Shown piece after piece: positions 62,595 through 64,000 of a stretch of 64,000 nucleotides of DNA. Location: the NCBI RefSeq assembly GCF_024160875.1, contig NZ_JAIULA010000002.1, positions 62,001 to 126,000 on the forward strand. The letters run 5' to 3'. Positions within the stretch are counted from its first letter, which is position 1, and each line of letters starts with the position of its first letter. A program made the position numbers and the translations under genes. The notes beneath the pieces were generated by a model. The model did no database searches. It was not told where the DNA came from and worked only from the letters and a program-made list of their open reading frames with translations. Source of the stretch: Ligilactobacillus ubinensis. GTDB lineage: Bacteria > Bacillota > Bacilli > Lactobacillales > Lactobacillaceae.

Positions 62595-62886
62595 ATAAAA
62601 ACGAAATTTATCGGAACACCCATCTTGACCAGTCAAAGCGAAAAGCGGTCTATCATTTCAAATACCCTCGCTGTCCACTTTCGGACGGTGAGGGCTGTTT
62701 TTGTATTTTTTTCCAGCAGTTATTTTAAAAGATTTTCACACTGTGAGATCTGTTGCTTTTCTATATTCAATCATAATTTTCAAGGATTACAAAATAGTAG
62801 TTGCTCGATAAGATCTTTAATGCAATAGATTTTACTTTAGCAATCATATTGCAATAACAATTTTCCCCATGGAATTTAAGTACAAC
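62595..62886. other. intergenic stretch with a terminator
   Basis: No convincing gene. A hairpin at 62670-62698 (CCCTCGCTGTCC with GGACGGTGAGGG, G-T tolerant) followed by TTTTTGTATTTTTTT ends the rightward padR unit. The rest is AT-rich with no recognised features. Confidence 0.65.
62670..62715 (+). terminator. terminator after the PadR-associated gene
   Basis: A 12-bp stem CCCTCGCTGTCC / GGACGGTGAGGG around ACTTTC is followed within a few bases by long T-runs on the plus strand. Confidence 0.8.
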
Positions 62887-62938
62887 ACAACGAAGGAAGG
62901 TACTCTGCAAAATTATGCAGAGTGTCTTCCTTTGTTGT
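62887..62938. terminator. 52-bp near-perfect palindrome after the MBL-fold gene
   Basis: ACAAC-g-AAGGAAG-gta-CTCTGCA-aaatta-TGCAGAG-tgt-CTTCCTT-t-GTTGT forms a very long hairpin 9 bp beyond the MBL-gene stop. It lacks a clean U-run on either side, so it may act as a terminator-like barrier or be a small mobile or regulatory palindrome. Confidence 0.68.
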
Positions 62939-62946
62939 ATCTATAA

Positions 62947-63696
62947 TCAGAGCCACACAGCCCAATCACCATAATCGAATGTTCCGCTGCCGTGATGCAG
63001 TTTCCCTTCGGCTTTGATCTGACTGAACGCATTCCGCATTCGGGCTAAGATTTCCGGTTGAATGTCCAAAGTGTGGTGCCTGGGGAATACCCGTTTAACC
63101 GGCAGTGCCGCGACTTTTTCCAAAGAAACAAGATACGCCACCGGGTCTGTGGACGGGTAATAGGCGAGCAGTGTATCCTTGTAGACCAAGTCCCCGGTAA
63201 AAAGATAGCCCCTTTCTTTTTCCCAAAAGCATAGATGTCCCGGTGTGTGCAGAACCTCAATTACCCGGCCGCCGATGTCAATACTATCATGATCATGCAA
63301 AATTCTCGTAGGAGTGCCCTGAAAAAGCTTGTATGTGTTCACATCATAGCCGTCAGGTAAGTCACAGTGGTCAACCACCATGGCACGGATCGTATCTATA
63401 CTCAGCGGAAATCCGCCCGAAAGCCAGTCCAATTCAGCCTCATGGGCGTAAAAATCCGGATAATATTTGTGCCCGCCAATGTGGTCCCAATGAATATGGG
63501 TTGCAACGGCGATAACCGGTTTGTCCGTCAACTTTTTTACCTCTTCGGAAATATTGCAAATGCCAAGCCCAGTGTCAATCAGCAGACTTCTTTCGCTTCC
63601 ATTCAAAAGATAACTGTGCGTTTCTTCCCAATGCCTGTATTCGCTAATAATATAAGTATCCGCATCAATGCGGTCTATTGTAAACCAATCACTCAT
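62947..63696 (-). CDS. MBL-fold metallo-hydrolase
   Basis: The 249-residue protein has the metallo-beta-lactamase fold: zinc motif THIHWDHIGGH (HxHxDH), the LHTPGHLCFW His, FTGDLVYKD Asp and RHHTLD His. It resembles the lactonase/glyoxalase-II-like hydrolases; it has no signal peptide, so beta-lactamase action is unlikely. The substrate is unknown. It overlaps the GrpB-family gene by 4 bp (ATGA) and is co-transcribed with it. Codon use is GC-rich, unlike the native genes. Confidence 0.88.
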   Translation of the reverse strand: MSDWFTIDRIDADTYIISEYRHWEETHSYLLNGSERSLLIDTGLGICNISEEVKKLTDKPVIAVATHIHWDHIGGHKYYPDFYAHEAELDWLSGGFPLSIDTIRAMVVDHCDLPDGYDVNTYKLFQGTPTRILHDHDSIDIGGRVIEVLHTPGHLCFWEKERGYLFTGDLVYKDTLLAYYPSTDPVAYLVSLEKVAALPVKRVFPRHHTLDIQPEILARMRNAFSQIKAEGKLHHGSGTFDYGDWAVWL

Positions 63697-64000
63697 TGAT
63701 ATTTGTCCCTTCCGTACTGCGCTATGGCCAGTTGCGTAACTTTTTTGACAAAGCCAGTTTTCTGCTCCGTATAGCCGTCCCGGTCATGCTCATAGGGCTT
63801 CCAGAGGGACAGCTTCAATTTTTCGTATTCGTCCGCTGTTTCGGGATGTTCGTTCAAGTAGTCACGAAAATACAACTCGTCGTGGTCGCCGAAATCCCGT
63901 AGGTGCAGATGGAATACACTCTCGGCAAAGCCGTCGGGTGTGTAGTCCTTGTTGAAGTCCATGCGCTTTTCGTTCTGCGTCATACAGAGATAACCGTTTT
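63693..64000 (-). CDS. GrpB-family nucleotidyltransferase-like protein, C-terminal part (cut by window edge)
   Basis: About 102 C-terminal residues are in the window; the frame stays open to base 64000. It shows the GrpB/UPF0157 C-terminal signature HLHLRDFGDHDELYFRDYLN followed by EHPETADEYEKLKLSLWKPYEHDRDGYTEQKTGFVKKVTQLA. GrpB proteins are nucleotidyltransferase-superfamily members of unclear function. It lies directly upstream of the MBL gene in the same unit. Confidence 0.87.
   Translation of the reverse strand, partial: NGYLCMTQNEKRMDFNKDYTPDGFAESVFHLHLRDFGDHDELYFRDYLNEHPETADEYEKLKLSLWKPYEHDRDGYTEQKTGFVKKVTQLAIAQYGRDKYQ

Noticed and set aside
63333-63902. Plus-strand open frames opposite the MBL and GrpB genes
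   Set aside because: GC-rich codons on the real strand keep the opposite frames open; the minus-strand proteins have clear zinc and GrpB motifs.

Overview
The window is 64 kb of a low-GC Gram-positive chromosome. Gene content and order point to a lactobacillus (Lactobacillaceae; a Ligilactobacillus- or Liquorilactobacillus-like genome would fit, but the sequence alone does not settle the genus): a compact type II fatty-acid operon with FabT, a Gram-positive PolC, the yajC-tgt-queA-ruvBA-mutLS block, and the rimP-nusA-ylxR-ylxQ-infB-rbfA block. No rRNA, tRNA or CRISPR array was seen.

Region 1 (1-11.5 kb): the N-terminal part of zwf, a hotdog thioesterase, then a minus-strand operon in transcription order fabZ1-fabT-fabH-acpP-fabD-fabG-fabF-accB-fabZ-accC-accD-accA-fabI. 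Together these make malonyl-CoA and elongate acyl-ACP for membrane lipids. It starts at a near-consensus promoter (11404-11432) with two abutting FabT-like palindromes over the start site, and a second pair lies just before fabT. The promoter-proximal FabZ paralogue has Tyr where the catalytic His should be.

Region 2 (11.5-43.4 kb): almost entirely minus-strand housekeeping: a DUF915 hydrolase and an acetyltransferase; yajC, tgt, queA, ruvB, ruvA, mutL, mutS, ymdB; a GH31 glycosidase; ribF and truB; the translation-initiation/NusA operon; then polC, proS, rseP, cdsA, uppS, frr, pyrH. Strong hairpin terminators divide it into units. pyrH is not preceded by rpsB-tsf as it usually is.

Region 3 (43.4-58.6 kb): accessory genes in short units: a DUF2207 secreted/membrane protein, a monooxygenase-like protein, an alcohol dehydrogenase, a Qnr-like pentapeptide protein, a trans-sulfuration enzyme, a MarR/YczE pair, a short TetR with a PH-like partner, an XRE/membrane-protein pair, a frameshifted SAP-type gene, a methyltransferase, GNAT and VOC proteins, a NatAB-type ABC exporter, a DJ-1/PfpI protein and an Lrp regulator. 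Several regulators have clear palindromic operators over their own promoters.

Region 4 (58.7-64 kb): a decayed ISL3-family element with recognisable ends (58697-59868), then DNA with visibly higher GC and different codon use: a nucleotidyltransferase, a DUF2089 regulator with a small membrane protein, a frameshifted PadR regulator, its membrane partner with an ATG-to-ACG start, an MBL-fold hydrolase and a GrpB-family protein cut by the window edge. This looks like a horizontally acquired segment that has begun to decay.

I did not find a clearly new multi-gene system. The most unusual points are the Tyr-for-His FabZ1 under a doubled FabT operator, the probably leaderless TetR/PH-domain pair, and the decaying foreign segment with an intact operator.
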